Shown: positions 26,485-36,591, counted from the first letter of the stretch. The stretch: DNA of 64,000 bases from Nitrospira sp. (GCA_016715825.1 JADJXO010000001.1:1115001-1179000), one strand, 5' to 3'. The notes: generated by a model not told the origin, from the letters alone. Numbers and translations are program-made.

Positions 26485-27372
26485 ATGGAGCACGAGAACG
26501 ACACAGACCAGCCGACTAAACACTCTTTCGGGTGGGATCCTCGCCTCTATCAAATCGCGAGCCTTTCGACTCTGCTCATCTATGGATTATTTTTCCTCCA
26601 CTTCGACCTGTCGATCTGGCAAGTCATCATTACACTCGGCACAGCACAGCTGACTCAGTACGCCGCGAGTCGGTATCTCAATCTCCCCGCCTTTGATCCC
26701 AAGAGCGCATTGATCTCATCATTGTCTCTCTGCTTACTCCTTCGGACCAACGACCTCCCGACAGCTGCTCTGGCAGCCTTCATTGCGATCGCCAGCAAGT
26801 TCGTCATCCGTTGGAACGACAAACACATCTGTAACCCGACAAATCTTGCACTGGCGGTCGTGCTCACAAGTGGTCTCGGCTGGATTTCGCCTGGGCAATG
26901 GGGACAGGTCGCCTGGGTTGGATTTCTGATTGCCTGCCTCGGCAGCCTCGTCATCACGCGCGCGGCGCGGGCTGATGTCACACTCGCCTTTCTTTCCTTC
27001 TACATCAGCCTGCTGGTCATACGAGCCCTGTGGCTTGGCGATCCACTGACTATTCCACTGCACCAGATCGAAAGCGGTGCGCTGCTCATTTTTGCCTTCT
27101 TCATGATCTCGGACCCGAAGACGACGCCGGACTCAAGAACGGGCCGGATCCTCTATGCCCTGATCGTCGCGCTCGCCGCTCTCTCTATCCAGTTTGGGTT
27201 CTACAACCCCAATGGACCACTGTGGGGCCTGATCATGTGCTCGCCGCTCGTTCCCTTATTGGATCGCCTATTCCCTGGTGCTCGATACGACTGGGCCAAG
27301 CCCACGAGTGGCCATACGCTCGCGTCTCTTCCGTTGTCATTCTCGCTTCAACCACACAGGAGGATTTCATGA
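26485..27372 (+). CDS. NqrB/RnfD-family membrane protein
   Basis: Integral membrane protein of 295 residues with about eight helices, related to NqrB/RnfD, the membrane subunit of sodium- or proton-translocating electron-transfer complexes. Visible blocks: FDPKSALISSLSLCLLLRT, HICNPTNLALAVVL and FAFFMISDPKTTPDSRTGRI, the last matching the D-P-x-T/S-x-P loop of the family. The SGAT-type flavin attachment site of RnfD/NqrB is not evident. ATG 26485 has GGAGGA 6 nt upstream. The stop overlaps the DUF2330 start as ATGA, so both are made together. No other Rnf/Nqr subunit is in the window. Confidence 0.82.
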   Translation: MEHENDTDQPTKHSFGWDPRLYQIASLSTLLIYGLFFLHFDLSIWQVIITLGTAQLTQYAASRYLNLPAFDPKSALISSLSLCLLLRTNDLPTAALAAFIAIASKFVIRWNDKHICNPTNLALAVVLTSGLGWISPGQWGQVAWVGFLIACLGSLVITRAARADVTLAFLSFYISLLVIRALWLGDPLTIPLHQIESGALLIFAFFMISDPKTTPDSRTGRILYALIVALAALSIQFGFYNPNGPLWGLIMCSPLVPLLDRLFPGARYDWAKPTSGHTLASLPLSFSLQPHRRIS

Positions 27373-28721
27373 AATATGTTATCGGGCCATTTGTCACCTT
27401 CCTATTTAGTCTGCTCCTATGGGGCGATGACGTCTCGGCATTCTGTGGGTTCTATGTTGGAAAAGCCGATACGAAACTCTTTAATAAAGCGTCTGAAGTG
27501 GTCATCGCTCGCCACGACAACAAAACCGTGATCACGATGGCGAACGATTTCAAAGGCGATGTCCAGGAATTTGCGATGGTCGTGCCGGTACCGACCATGT
27601 TGGAGAACGATCAGATCCACATCGGAGATCCGTCGGTACTGAAACATCTGGCCGACTATTCCGCTCCACGGTTAGTCGAATACTTCGACGAGAATCCTTG
27701 TCGACGCTATGAGTTCACGGAAGATAGGATGGGTTCTTTGAGAAATATGGCACCAGCCTCGACCCTTGCAAAACAAGAACGCGACAAAGCATTGGGTGTG
27801 ACGGTCGAAGCCCAATACACAGTCGGTGAATATGACATTCTGATTCTTTCCGCCGAAGAAAGTCACGGGCTTGAAACATGGCTCAGCGAGAATGGCTATA
27901 AGATTCCTCATGGTGCTTTAGCTATCTTGCGCAGTTACTTAAAGCAGAATATGAAGTTCTTCGTCGCGAAAGTGAACCTCGTGGAGCAGTCGAAGCTTGG
28001 CTTTACTCATCTACGCCCTCTCCAGATCGCGTTTGAGTCACCAAAGTTCATGTTACCGATTCGGCTCGGGACCGTGAATGCCAAAGGAGCTCAAGAACTC
28101 TTCATCTACATGCTGACCAGGCAAGGTCGCGTTGAAACGACAAACTATCGAACGGTCCGCCTACCGGAAGCGCAGGACATTCCGCTCTACGTGAAAGACA
28201 AGTTCGGCGAATTTTATAAGGATCTGTTCACCCAGCAAGTGAAGCGCGAGAGTGAGCGAGGCGTCTTTCTCGAATATGCCTGGGATATGAACTGGTGTGA
28301 CCCCTGTGCCGCGAATCCATTGTCAACTGAGGAGCTGCGCAGCTTAGGGGTCTTCTGGCAGGACAGTGCACGCATCAAGCAAAGAAAAGGGTTCATACCA
28401 CAGGCACAGAACGTCTTTCTGACTCGCCTTCATGTTCGATATGATGCCGCTCACTTTCCCGAAGACCTGATGTTCCAGGAAACTGCTGATCGCAACAACT
28501 TCCAGGCTCGGTACATTCTCCGCCACGCCTGGACCGGCACAGATGACTGTCCTGCCGCTACGACCTATCGGCAACAGCTACGCGAGCGTTATGAGCGGGA
28601 AGCACAGACCCTGGCTCATCTGACCGGCTGGAATATCAGCGAGATTCGTAAAACGATGAACGTGGCCTCACTCCCAGGGGGTGAAGACAAGAAGTGGTAC
28701 CAGCGGATCTGGAACAACTAG
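27369..28721 (+). CDS. Exported DUF2330 protein
   Basis: Periplasmic protein of 450 residues with a signal peptide (VTFLFSLLLWGDDVSA) and the DUF2330 opening FCGFYVGKADTKLFNKASEV, then VITMANDFKGDVQEFAMVVP and VPTML. Further on come VEAQYTVGEYDILILSAEES and a WCDPC motif near residue 315 that could be redox-active. ATG 27369 overlaps the NqrB-like stop, so DUF2330 is probably the extracytosolic partner of that membrane protein. Its biochemical role is not established. Confidence 0.88.
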   Translation: MKYVIGPFVTFLFSLLLWGDDVSAFCGFYVGKADTKLFNKASEVVIARHDNKTVITMANDFKGDVQEFAMVVPVPTMLENDQIHIGDPSVLKHLADYSAPRLVEYFDENPCRRYEFTEDRMGSLRNMAPASTLAKQERDKALGVTVEAQYTVGEYDILILSAEESHGLETWLSENGYKIPHGALAILRSYLKQNMKFFVAKVNLVEQSKLGFTHLRPLQIAFESPKFMLPIRLGTVNAKGAQELFIYMLTRQGRVETTNYRTVRLPEAQDIPLYVKDKFGEFYKDLFTQQVKRESERGVFLEYAWDMNWCDPCAANPLSTEELRSLGVFWQDSARIKQRKGFIPQAQNVFLTRLHVRYDAAHFPEDLMFQETADRNNFQARYILRHAWTGTDDCPAATTYRQQLRERYEREAQTLAHLTGWNISEIRKTMNVASLPGGEDKKWYQRIWNN

Positions 28722-28799
28722 ATCAAGCGCAGGCGGGCGAGGCTTCAAGCAGGTCCCGCCCACTCGCTACAACAATCGGCTCAATTCGGATTCGGCAAC

Positions 28800-29702
28800 T
28801 TAGCTCTGGATAGAGAAGGACAAGGTATCAAGATCCATCGAGCTGTAGGTGGTTACGTGATTCTGGTTGGAGATTGTTGAAACCGATTGCTCCACCGACT
28901 GCTTGTGCTCTTCTTGCTTGGGTTTCGTGGAACCATCTAGCCTTCCCAGGAGATCCTTGTGCAATTGCTCAAAGAAATCCGGCAGGTACTTCTGGAATTT
29001 CTCCAACTTGGTATCAGCTTCCTTCAAGGCATCGAATACCTGTTGAATGAGCGACGCAAGTGGCGTGTCCTTCTCCGGCACAGTGAGAGGGGCGTCCTGA
29101 GACAAACCGGATGACGGGGTGGACGCCGTGGTACCGTTGGACAGCAGCGGGATCGCCGCCGCCGTCACAGGCGTCCCACCCGGGGTAGAGGTCGATGCCG
29201 TCACCACGGTAACGGATCGTAGCACCTCAACACGGAGGTCCAGACCGGAGAGCGTAGTCAACCGGCCGAATCGCTCGGCGAGTGAGGCCGTCTGTACGAA
29301 GGCCTGCTCATCTTGCCCTTCAACAAACCCACGAAAGATTCCGGAGATCTTTTGCACGAGCGTGTGGAGATCGCTGAGCTCTTGCTCATTGAGGTCGCCA
29401 TCGACGGCAATACCGAATTCTCGCTGCAGGGAGTAGCGGGAATACTCGGCACCGATGCTAACTTCCTGTTGCCCAGAACCTCCATGAGCGTAGAAGCGAC
29501 CTGCATGAAAGTTTGTGTCTATGTTCGCTCCTAGCGTAATGGTATCACCCTCTGCCGTCCTCACGGTCAGGCGACCGGACACCTCGTTCGAGACCATCGA
29601 CCCAGTGATACCCGTCTCCAATCTAAGCGCTCTATTATCAGGCGTCGAACGGGGGTCGAAAAACCGGTGTGGATCGATGACAGTTAGCGCTTGAGTCTGC
29701 AT
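28800..29702 (-). CDS. Hypothetical protein with EF-hand-like segment
   Basis: Cytoplasmic or secreted protein of 300 residues without a signal peptide. Residues about 85-125 hold REFGIAVDGDLNEQELSDLH, an EF-hand-like D-G-D-L-N-E-x-E loop, followed by a helical region (VQKISGIFRGFVEGQDEQAF) and a Ser/Thr/Pro linker. The C-terminal part is helical. The order resembles DUF5610-type proteins of Gammaproteobacteria, but only by general pattern. Divergent from the next lipoprotein gene. Confidence 0.6.
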   Translation of the reverse strand: MQTQALTVIDPHRFFDPRSTPDNRALRLETGITGSMVSNEVSGRLTVRTAEGDTITLGANIDTNFHAGRFYAHGGSGQQEVSIGAEYSRYSLQREFGIAVDGDLNEQELSDLHTLVQKISGIFRGFVEGQDEQAFVQTASLAERFGRLTTLSGLDLRVEVLRSVTVVTASTSTPGGTPVTAAAIPLLSNGTTASTPSSGLSQDAPLTVPEKDTPLASLIQQVFDALKEADTKLEKFQKYLPDFFEQLHKDLLGRLDGSTKPKQEEHKQSVEQSVSTISNQNHVTTYSSMDLDTLSFSIQS

Positions 29703-29833
29703 GCGTCCCCTGCTCGTAATCGACAGAACAATGACCCGTTGTCATGTCTCTATCGGCCGCAACTGGGCTGAACTTAAGGAACACTGTGCTATAGTGGAAA
29801 CCAGTGCATAGGCCTTATAATAAGGAGGATTCC

Positions 29834-30232
29834 ATGCGAACTATCCTCGGCTGTGTTCTCGTTGGCACGATGGGTGTGATGCTCGTGACCACCGGCTGCA
29901 CCGTGAAAGCGACGATCAAGCAGATAACCGATACCACGTCCAACGTGACTGGCACGACATCAGGACAGGCCTGGTGGAATGAAGACGGCCAGCTCAAGCC
30001 CGACTTCAAAACCACGGCGTTTGTCACCTTGAATCAAGCCAATCTTCAGCAAGACATGGCAGCCGGGCGAGGTGAATATCTATCGTCGGTGAGCCGGCTC
30101 TTGGGCGTTCCTAAAGAGCACCGGTCGGCGTTTTTCTCAACCATTCAGGCTAACTATGCCGACACAGTCAAGAAAGATCCCCCGGCACTGCTGGCGCTCC
30201 TTCGAAATACTTCGATGCCGTTCGTTCGATGA
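29834..30232 (+). CDS. Small lipoprotein resembling DUF3015
   Basis: Lipoprotein of 132 residues with lipobox LVTTGC. The domain FVTLNQANLQQDMAAGRGEY, then LSSVSRLLGVPKEHRSAFFS and TIQANYADTV, matches the DUF3015 pattern of small exported proteins. ATG 29834 has AAGGAGG upstream. It is convergent with the Lhr helicase, 6 bp apart. Function unknown. Confidence 0.75.
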   Translation: MRTILGCVLVGTMGVMLVTTGCTVKATIKQITDTTSNVTGTTSGQAWWNEDGQLKPDFKTTAFVTLNQANLQQDMAAGRGEYLSSVSRLLGVPKEHRSAFFSTIQANYADTVKKDPPALLALLRNTSMPFVR

Positions 30233-30238
30233 CTGACA

Positions 30239-33200
30239 TCAAGAATGGCGGAGGATCGCCTGCGCACCATTCCTCTCTTGGGAACAAGGCGCGGCATCCC
30301 CCTGTCGCCCGATCACCGTTCGTACGACAGCACCATCTTTGAGCACGAGGAAGTTCGTGGGGACCGCGGGAACGCGCGGTCCCGGCAACACAATTCCCGC
30401 CAGGTTCAGTGGGTCACAGGCAGACAGTTTCACCTCCACTCCGGCATTCGGGTTACCGCTCTTGCGTAACACGCGCAAGGCTTCTACTGCCTCCGGCAGG
30501 GCGAACTGTTCACCTGTGAATCCGGTGACAAATCGTCCGCCTCGGACCTCACCTTGCAATTCAAGCTTGCGATACACAACCAGAAGATCACGCCACGATT
30601 GAACCAGCGATTCCCGCTGGAGCAAATCGCGGAAGACAACGCCGTAGCGGCGCAACAGTTGACGAGCCGCGTTCTCGATGACAGATGACCGTACGCTCTC
30701 TGACTGGCTTCGCTCCCCGCTGGTTTCCAAGAACTGCCTCAGCAACGACCACCGTCCGGCTGAATACCGTGGCCGGCGAGCCCGCTCTCGCCCCTCGGCC
30801 CGACGTCGATGCGGGTCCATGAGCGCACGAAGATTATCAAACCCATCGGCCGTCACGATCCCTGCTGCAACAAGCTCCCATAACGCACCTTCAACCTCCG
30901 CCGGAAGGTGGTTGGTCCCCTTCGCCAGATCGGCAAAGAAGCTAGCGCCACGTTCGTGCAACAAACGTCGAACATCCTGAGCCACCGCACTCAACTGAGC
31001 GTAGGAATCTGCCCCGCGCATCGCCTCCTCACCGTGAAACAAGTTCAGCAGCCACTCACTGTCTTCCCTAGGAAAGACGGTGATCGGAGCAAGGCTCGTG
31101 GCCACGATGCGGCGTCGATTCAATTCTCCTCCTTGCAAAAACATCGGATGAGGCGAGAGGCGCCCCCAACTTACCGCTCCACTCAAACAGAGTCGGTCCA
31201 GGAATTCGGGCTCATACTTGGCCATGCGCAGTCTCATGAGCTGCGACTCCCATGAAGATGCGGCCGCCTCGTATCCAGCCAGCTGCTGAATGACCCGCAA
31301 GAGACCGGATTCACCATGTTGCCGAGATCCCGGTGACAGGTGCTGCCATTGCAGCAGGAATTGCATGAAGTCAGCCGCCGTGACCGGCTCGATCTCCTTG
31401 CGCAGCCTTCCAATCGTCAGTCGATGAATACGCGCAAGTAACCGGCGGTGACACCATTCGGGCGCATCGTCACCCGCTCGTGCTGAGGACGGCCGAAAGC
31501 GGCCACGAAGAACTTGGCCGGCAGCTTCGAGTCGCACCATCGCTGACTGGATCGGCTCGACTCGTAGTTGCAAACGCGTGGCGAGCTCAGCTACGGTCGT
31601 CGGTCCGGTACTCTCCATCCACCCCTGCAGAATGCCATCACATGCCTCGTCATCGTCTCCCACCAATGCCCGTTCGACTTTCTCTCGGTGCTCAGTCGCC
31701 ACCCATCCACTTGCCATGAGTTCCACCGCGCGGCCAGACTCGATTAACTCTGGAAGGAACGGCTGCCATTCAGCGACCGTCTCATGAGGAACCCAGACCA
31801 GCGTGAGCAACGCGTCATGGAGCTCATCGGCGTCGCGCACAACGGGCCAAGACTCACGGACGACTTCATCGATGGCCTCAGAATCGAGCGCCCCGACTTC
31901 CCCGACCAGGTCTGACGGCAACGTTCGCCGCATTTCCACCGCTCGCGCTCGACGCTCTTCCAGCGGCGCATCATCGAGAAAGGCATAGGGATTCGCGTTC
32001 AGAATTTCATGGCTGAAGACGGACGGGGCCGGCGTCTCGACCGCAAGACAACGGATCTGACCCGCTTCGATCTGTTGCAGCACTGCCGTTAATCCTTCGA
32101 CATCCATCGCCTCAGTCAAGCAATCGCGGAGCGTTTCCTTGACCAACGGATGGTCCGGAATCTGTCGCGCCGCCCGCTCCCCTGTCAGATTCTCCTGGCA
32201 GGCAATGGCATCCGGGAAAATGGCCGCCAGGAGATCCTCGGATTTCATCCGCTGAATTTGCGGAGGAACCTTCTTGCCGTTGGTAAATCGCAACAGCGCC
32301 AACGATCGCGAGGCATTCCACCGCCAGCGCGTAGTGAACATCGGAGCCAGCAGCACAGCCTGAACCAGCACCTCACGAACCGTCTTCGAGTGGAGATAGC
32401 CAAACACCGATTCCAGCGGGAAACTGTGCTTCTCGCCGAGGGAAATGACGAGGCCGTTATCGGTCGCCGCAGCCTGCAACTCGAAGTCGAACGTCACACA
32501 GAAACGTTTCCGAAGTGCTAATCCCCACGCCTTATTGATTCGGCCACCGAAAGGAGCATGAATCACCAACTGCATTCCACCACTCTCGTCAAAAAACCTC
32601 TCCGCAACGATGGTGGCCTGCGTCGGCACCGCTCCCAGGACCATCTTTCCTGCTAGCACATACTCGATGGCCTGCTGCGCTCCGCGTGGATCAAGACCAC
32701 AGTCCTCTTTCAACCACTGCATGGCTGACACCGATGCGCCAGCCTGGTCCAGAATTGCCTGCCGAAGGCTTGCCACTTCCAAAGAAAGTTCCGCCGTCCG
32801 CGAGGGAGCCTCCCCGCGCCAGAATGGAATGTTCGGCGGCGCTCCCTGCGCATCTTCGACACGGACCTTCCCGGCTTCCACTCCCTTGACGCGCCACGAC
32901 GTATTGCCTAACAACATAATATCCCCGGCCAGGCTTTCAACGGCGAAGTCTTCGTCGACCGATCCGACGACGGTCCCATCCGGCTCCGCAACGACGGCAT
33001 AGTTGGCTGTGTCGGGAATTGCACCACCGGACGTGATCGCTGCCAGCCGTGCGCCACGTCGTCCCTTGAGCCGATGATTGATTCGATCGTGGTAGAGATA
33101 CGCAAGCCCCCGGCCGCGCTTCGTGGCGATACCATCTGCCAGCATCCGCACGACAGCATCAAATTCCCCTCGCAGCAGGCCTCGATAGGGATAGGCCAGC

Positions 33201-34510
33201 CGGCACAACGTAAATAGTTCGTCCTCACTCCAGCTCTGTGTCGCAGCAGCGGCGACCAGCTGTTGGGCAAGAATGTCGAGCGGCGCGGGAGGGACCTCGA
33301 TCCGGTCCAGCACTCCAGTGCGAATGGCCCGCACGAGCGCGGCACACTCCAGGAGTTCATCCCGGGTCATGGCAAAGAGGCGACCCTTGGGAATGGCGTG
33401 AATCCAGTGGCCTGCGCGCCCAACCCGTTGCAACGTGGTGGCAATGGCGCGAGGAGAGCCGATCTGGCAGACCAAGTCCACGGTGCCGACGTCGATGCCC
33501 AATTCTAGCGAGGCCGTTGCAATCACCACGCGGGTCTTGCCGCTTTTCAATCGCTCTTCCGCCCCGAGCCTAATCTCTCGAGAAAGGCTGCCGTGGTGAG
33601 CCGCTACCGCATCGGGGCCAAGGTCTTGCAGCCGTTCCTCTAAGTAATGCGAGACTCGCTCCGATAACCGTCTGGTATTGACGAACACCAACGTCGAGCG
33701 ATGTTGACGGACAAGTTCCGCCACTCGGTCATAGACCTCGGACCAGACCGCATTCGTAGCGATGGCACTCAATTCGTCTTTTGGTACCTCTACCGCGAGG
33801 TCCAGCTCGCGCCGATGGCCGACGTCGATCATCTTTGGACGAGTGCGAGACCCCACCAGATACTCTGCGACTAACTGGATGGGACGTTGTGTAGCGGAGA
33901 GACCAATACGTTGAGGCTTGGCGAATGTGAGCGCCTCCAGCCGTTCCAGCGACAGCGCGAGATGGGCACCTCGCTTGTTCGGAGCCAACGCATGGATTTC
34001 ATCTACGATCACCGTCTGTACTGTCTGCAAAAGCTTTCGGCTCTTTTCGGCCGTTAATAAAATGAACAGTGACTCCGGGGTTGTGACGAGAATATGAGGC
34101 GGCCGCTTGAGCATCTGCTGGCGATCCGCCATTGGCGTGTCACCCGTCCGGACTAACACACGCAGCTCCGGCATCAGCAGCCCGGCTTCCATCGCCAGTT
34201 GCCCGATCTCAGCTAGCGGTTTCTGGAGATTTTTTTGGATATCGTTGCTCAGCGCTTTCAGCGGCGATACGTACAGGACATGGGTGTGATCATCAAGTTC
34301 TCGTGCGAGGCCCTGTTTAAAGAGCCGGTCGATGCAGGAGAGAAAAGCCGCGAGGGTCTTGCCGGAGCCGGTAGGTGCCGCGATCAACGCGTCTGATCCG
34401 GACTGAATCGCCGGCCAGGCTTGGACCTGAACCTCGGTCGGTTGACCAACAGACGAAGAAAACCACTTGGCGATGATCGGATGGAATTCTAAACGTCCCA
34501 TCGACGGCAT
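30239..34510 (-). CDS. lhr: Lhr-type superfamily 2 DNA helicase
   Basis: Large ATP-dependent helicase of 1423 residues. Walker A is APTGSGKT near residue 45-52, the DEAH-type box is VIVDEIHAL and motif III is LSATQRPIQL. The second RecA domain has LVFVNTRRLSERVSHYLEE, then VATASLELGIDVGTVD and QRVGRAGH (motif VI). It continues with the winged-helix and beta-barrel Lhr-core and the long Lhr C-terminal domain, so this is the full-length bacterial form linked to DNA repair. Start ATG 34510 or 34501; neither has a strong ribosome site. No frame interruptions over 4.3 kb. It stands alone. Confidence 0.95.
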   Translation of the reverse strand: MPSMGRLEFHPIIAKWFSSSVGQPTEVQVQAWPAIQSGSDALIAAPTGSGKTLAAFLSCIDRLFKQGLARELDDHTHVLYVSPLKALSNDIQKNLQKPLAEIGQLAMEAGLLMPELRVLVRTGDTPMADRQQMLKRPPHILVTTPESLFILLTAEKSRKLLQTVQTVIVDEIHALAPNKRGAHLALSLERLEALTFAKPQRIGLSATQRPIQLVAEYLVGSRTRPKMIDVGHRRELDLAVEVPKDELSAIATNAVWSEVYDRVAELVRQHRSTLVFVNTRRLSERVSHYLEERLQDLGPDAVAAHHGSLSREIRLGAEERLKSGKTRVVIATASLELGIDVGTVDLVCQIGSPRAIATTLQRVGRAGHWIHAIPKGRLFAMTRDELLECAALVRAIRTGVLDRIEVPPAPLDILAQQLVAAAATQSWSEDELFTLCRLAYPYRGLLRGEFDAVVRMLADGIATKRGRGLAYLYHDRINHRLKGRRGARLAAITSGGAIPDTANYAVVAEPDGTVVGSVDEDFAVESLAGDIMLLGNTSWRVKGVEAGKVRVEDAQGAPPNIPFWRGEAPSRTAELSLEVASLRQAILDQAGASVSAMQWLKEDCGLDPRGAQQAIEYVLAGKMVLGAVPTQATIVAERFFDESGGMQLVIHAPFGGRINKAWGLALRKRFCVTFDFELQAAATDNGLVISLGEKHSFPLESVFGYLHSKTVREVLVQAVLLAPMFTTRWRWNASRSLALLRFTNGKKVPPQIQRMKSEDLLAAIFPDAIACQENLTGERAARQIPDHPLVKETLRDCLTEAMDVEGLTAVLQQIEAGQIRCLAVETPAPSVFSHEILNANPYAFLDDAPLEERRARAVEMRRTLPSDLVGEVGALDSEAIDEVVRESWPVVRDADELHDALLTLVWVPHETVAEWQPFLPELIESGRAVELMASGWVATEHREKVERALVGDDDEACDGILQGWMESTGPTTVAELATRLQLRVEPIQSAMVRLEAAGQVLRGRFRPSSARAGDDAPEWCHRRLLARIHRLTIGRLRKEIEPVTAADFMQFLLQWQHLSPGSRQHGESGLLRVIQQLAGYEAAASSWESQLMRLRMAKYEPEFLDRLCLSGAVSWGRLSPHPMFLQGGELNRRRIVATSLAPITVFPREDSEWLLNLFHGEEAMRGADSYAQLSAVAQDVRRLLHERGASFFADLAKGTNHLPAEVEGALWELVAAGIVTADGFDNLRALMDPHRRRAEGRERARRPRYSAGRWSLLRQFLETSGERSQSESVRSSVIENAARQLLRRYGVVFRDLLQRESLVQSWRDLLVVYRKLELQGEVRGGRFVTGFTGEQFALPEAVEALRVLRKSGNPNAGVEVKLSACDPLNLAGIVLPGPRVPAVPTNFLVLKDGAVVRTVIGRQGDAAPCSQERNGAQAILRHS

Positions 34511-34619
34511 CTTATCATGCACACAGCATAGAGACACGCCGGTCCCCTAGCCACTCCGACCGGACCTGGCGCTCGGTCCCTGTTTCGAAGCCCATGGTAT
34601 TTGTGGCATGATAATACCG

Positions 34620-35345
34620 ATGCATCTCTCCATCATCATCCCGGCGTTCAACGAAACACGTCTGATCGAGCGGACGCTGCAGTCCGTCGCGACCTCGATC
34701 GCCGAGAATCAACACACAGGCTTCACCGCCGAAGTCATCGTCGTGGACAATAATTCCACCGACAACACGGCAGAGCTCGCCAGACAGGCTGGCGCACAAG
34801 TCGTCTTTGAACCGATCAATCAAATCGGACGAGCACGAAATACGGGAGCTGCTCAGGCAACAGGAGAGTGGTTGTTGTTTTTGGATGCCGACAGTCTGCT
34901 CAGTCCTGGCCTGCTCGCCGACATCTTGCGGATGATCGAATCCGGTCAGTATGTCGGATGCGGCAGCACGTTGCGCATGGACGGGTTACCTTGGTGGGGT
35001 AACCTGATCCTCAAACTCTGGACGGCCTCCTCGGTTCTCTGTCGCTTGGCCGCTGGTGCGCTGATCGTCTGTCGCCGCGATGCCTTTCAGCAAGTCGGTG
35101 GATTTGACCAAGAGCTCTATGCGCTAGACGAAATTCGCCTCAGCAAACAGTTGAAACAGTGGGGACGTGAGCGAGGCCTTCAATTTACCATCCTGACCAC
35201 GCATCCGCTGGAAACGTCCTCCCGCAAGATCTCGCTCTACTCAGGCCGTGAGGTCGCCAGTCTGATGTTCCGCATCTTTTTTCTGCCGAGAAGAACCTTG
35301 TACGACAAGAAGCACCTCTCCGTCTGGTATGACGGACGACGGTAA
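34620..35345 (+). CDS. Family 2 glycosyltransferase
   Basis: Cytoplasmic GT-A enzyme of 241 residues. Start MHLSIIIPAFNETRLIERTL, nucleotide-binding EVIVVDNNSTDNTAEL, the DxD equivalent WLLFLDADSLLSPGLL, and the acceptor loop GGFDQELYALDEIRLSKQLK. No membrane helices except perhaps LKLWTASSVLCRLAAGALIV. ATG 34620 gives the canonical start; ATG 34608 adds four residues. It is divergent from Lhr. Donor and acceptor cannot be told. Confidence 0.87.
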   Translation: MHLSIIIPAFNETRLIERTLQSVATSIAENQHTGFTAEVIVVDNNSTDNTAELARQAGAQVVFEPINQIGRARNTGAAQATGEWLLFLDADSLLSPGLLADILRMIESGQYVGCGSTLRMDGLPWWGNLILKLWTASSVLCRLAAGALIVCRRDAFQQVGGFDQELYALDEIRLSKQLKQWGRERGLQFTILTTHPLETSSRKISLYSGREVASLMFRIFFLPRRTLYDKKHLSVWYDGRR

Positions 35346-35419
35346 GTTTCCGTCCCCTCGCCGCACGAAATCATTATGAGCGCATTCGACTCATCACACG
35401 TGGACAGCACTGTTACCGT

Positions 35420-35700
35420 TCAGAGCAAGCTTGTCCACGACGAAGGTGCATGCCGCGCCATAAAATGTTCACGCAGCCGATCCTGATTGGCCGGTGACAA
35501 AGACCGACCAGGGAGTAGCACCATGGTTTCTTTGACCAGTGTGATCTGTAGGACATAGGCCCGGCAACCGGTACAAGATGGTCGCTGACCTTCATGTTGA
35601 TAATGGTTGGAAGCCGCCCTTCCAAGAAATCCGTTGCCCCATTGGCAATCTCATGGCACGTCACCTCGTTGTCGATCGATCGAGAAGGATGGTTACTCAT
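35420..35700 (-). CDS. Zinc-finger anti-sigma-factor-like protein, one frame interruption
   Basis: Protein of 93 residues after correction. EVTCHEIANGATDFLEGRLP, then a T lost from a run near 35576 (TTT to TT) and the second frame: restored HLCTGCRAYVLQITLV gives the zinc site C-H...H-x-x-C-x-x-C seen in anti-sigma proteins. ATG 35700 has GGAGG about 8 nt upstream. The fragment just upstream is sigma-factor region 4, as expected for a sigma/anti-sigma operon. No membrane helix follows the zinc finger, so it may be a cytoplasmic anti-sigma. Confidence 0.72.
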
Positions 35701-35821
35701 GAGAGGAGCCTCCGGTTCAGGCGCTTTAGCCATGAGTCTCCCACCTCACAGATTTCTTACATTGTCTTTCAGGATGATGACATACTGATCGAATTCTCCT
35801 CGCTCCTGCCCGATCTTTTCC

Positions 35822-35974
35822 TCAGCCAAGCACCTTTTCAACCGCTACCCGAACTCGCTCCCGCGCCCGATGCAACCGAACATAGAGGTGCGTCTTCGTA
35901 ATCTTCAGCAGGTCGCAGACTTCCTTCGCATCCACTCCCTCAACATCGCGCAGTATCAACACTTCTTTGTCACG
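35822..35974 (-). pseudogene. Sigma-70 region 4 fragment (ECF-type sigma factor)
   Basis: The minus-strand reading PRDKEVLILRDVEGVDAKEV, followed by CDLLKITKTHLYVRLHRARE, is the DNA-binding region 4 of an ECF sigma factor, ending at TGA 35824-35822. Nothing upstream encodes region 2: at about 35972 the sequence turns into a GAF-domain gene in another frame. The sigma factor is thus truncated to its last 50 residues. It lies 121 bp upstream of the anti-sigma gene. Confidence 0.8.
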
Positions 35975-36516
35975 AGGTCTTGGTCATGAGGAAAGAGCCT
36001 CTGGACGTCTTGGGCATAGTGGCAGGTTTTGCCCTCTATGACTCTCGTGCAGGGAGTGCCGTGGAGACCGTATTCGACTTGATCTAAGTAGCCGTCACCT
36101 TTCCAAAAGGCAAGCGTGCGGATGCGGGACTCGGGCAGGAGATACCCCACGAAGGCATAGCGAATATCCAAGGACGCCGCGACATGTTTAACCAGCGCCC
36201 GAAGAAAGTCCGATCCGGTAGAGGCAACCGTGCCCTCGACGAGGGAGCGGAGAAACTCGTCAGCTTTGTAGCGGGCCTCCAGCCGCTGCGGATCGTTGAG
36301 CGCCGTTACGTCACCCCTTATGTCAGCCCGGTCAACGTGCGGAACGTGGGAGAGGAGCACACTGGCGCGAGGAAGGTTAGCGCCGGGCAGGAAAGCGCTG
36401 CAACTATAGGCACAGATGCTGACTGCTGCGTGAGGGCATGGTGGCCCTGCAGCTGGCACAGAAGACTTCGAGACCCCGTATGGTGTTCTCAGAGATCTCC
36501 CCCGGAGACTGAGCAA
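35956..36516 (-). pseudogene. Truncated GAF-domain sensor fragment
   Basis: The reliable part is about 36300-35972: YKADEFLRSLVEGTVASTGS, then FLRALVKHVAASLDIRYAFV, IRTLAFWKGDGYLDQVEYGL and CHYAQDVQRLFPHDQDLV, the first half of a GAF domain. It ends abruptly where the sigma-factor fragment begins. The upstream 70 residues of this frame are not protein-like. No effector domain remains, so it is a remnant. Confidence 0.7.
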
Positions 36517-36591
36517 TTGAGACCAACACTTGTCCCGGATGGGGTGTTAGAGTGATTGAGTCACAAAACAATTTTACACTTGGAGGTTCTG

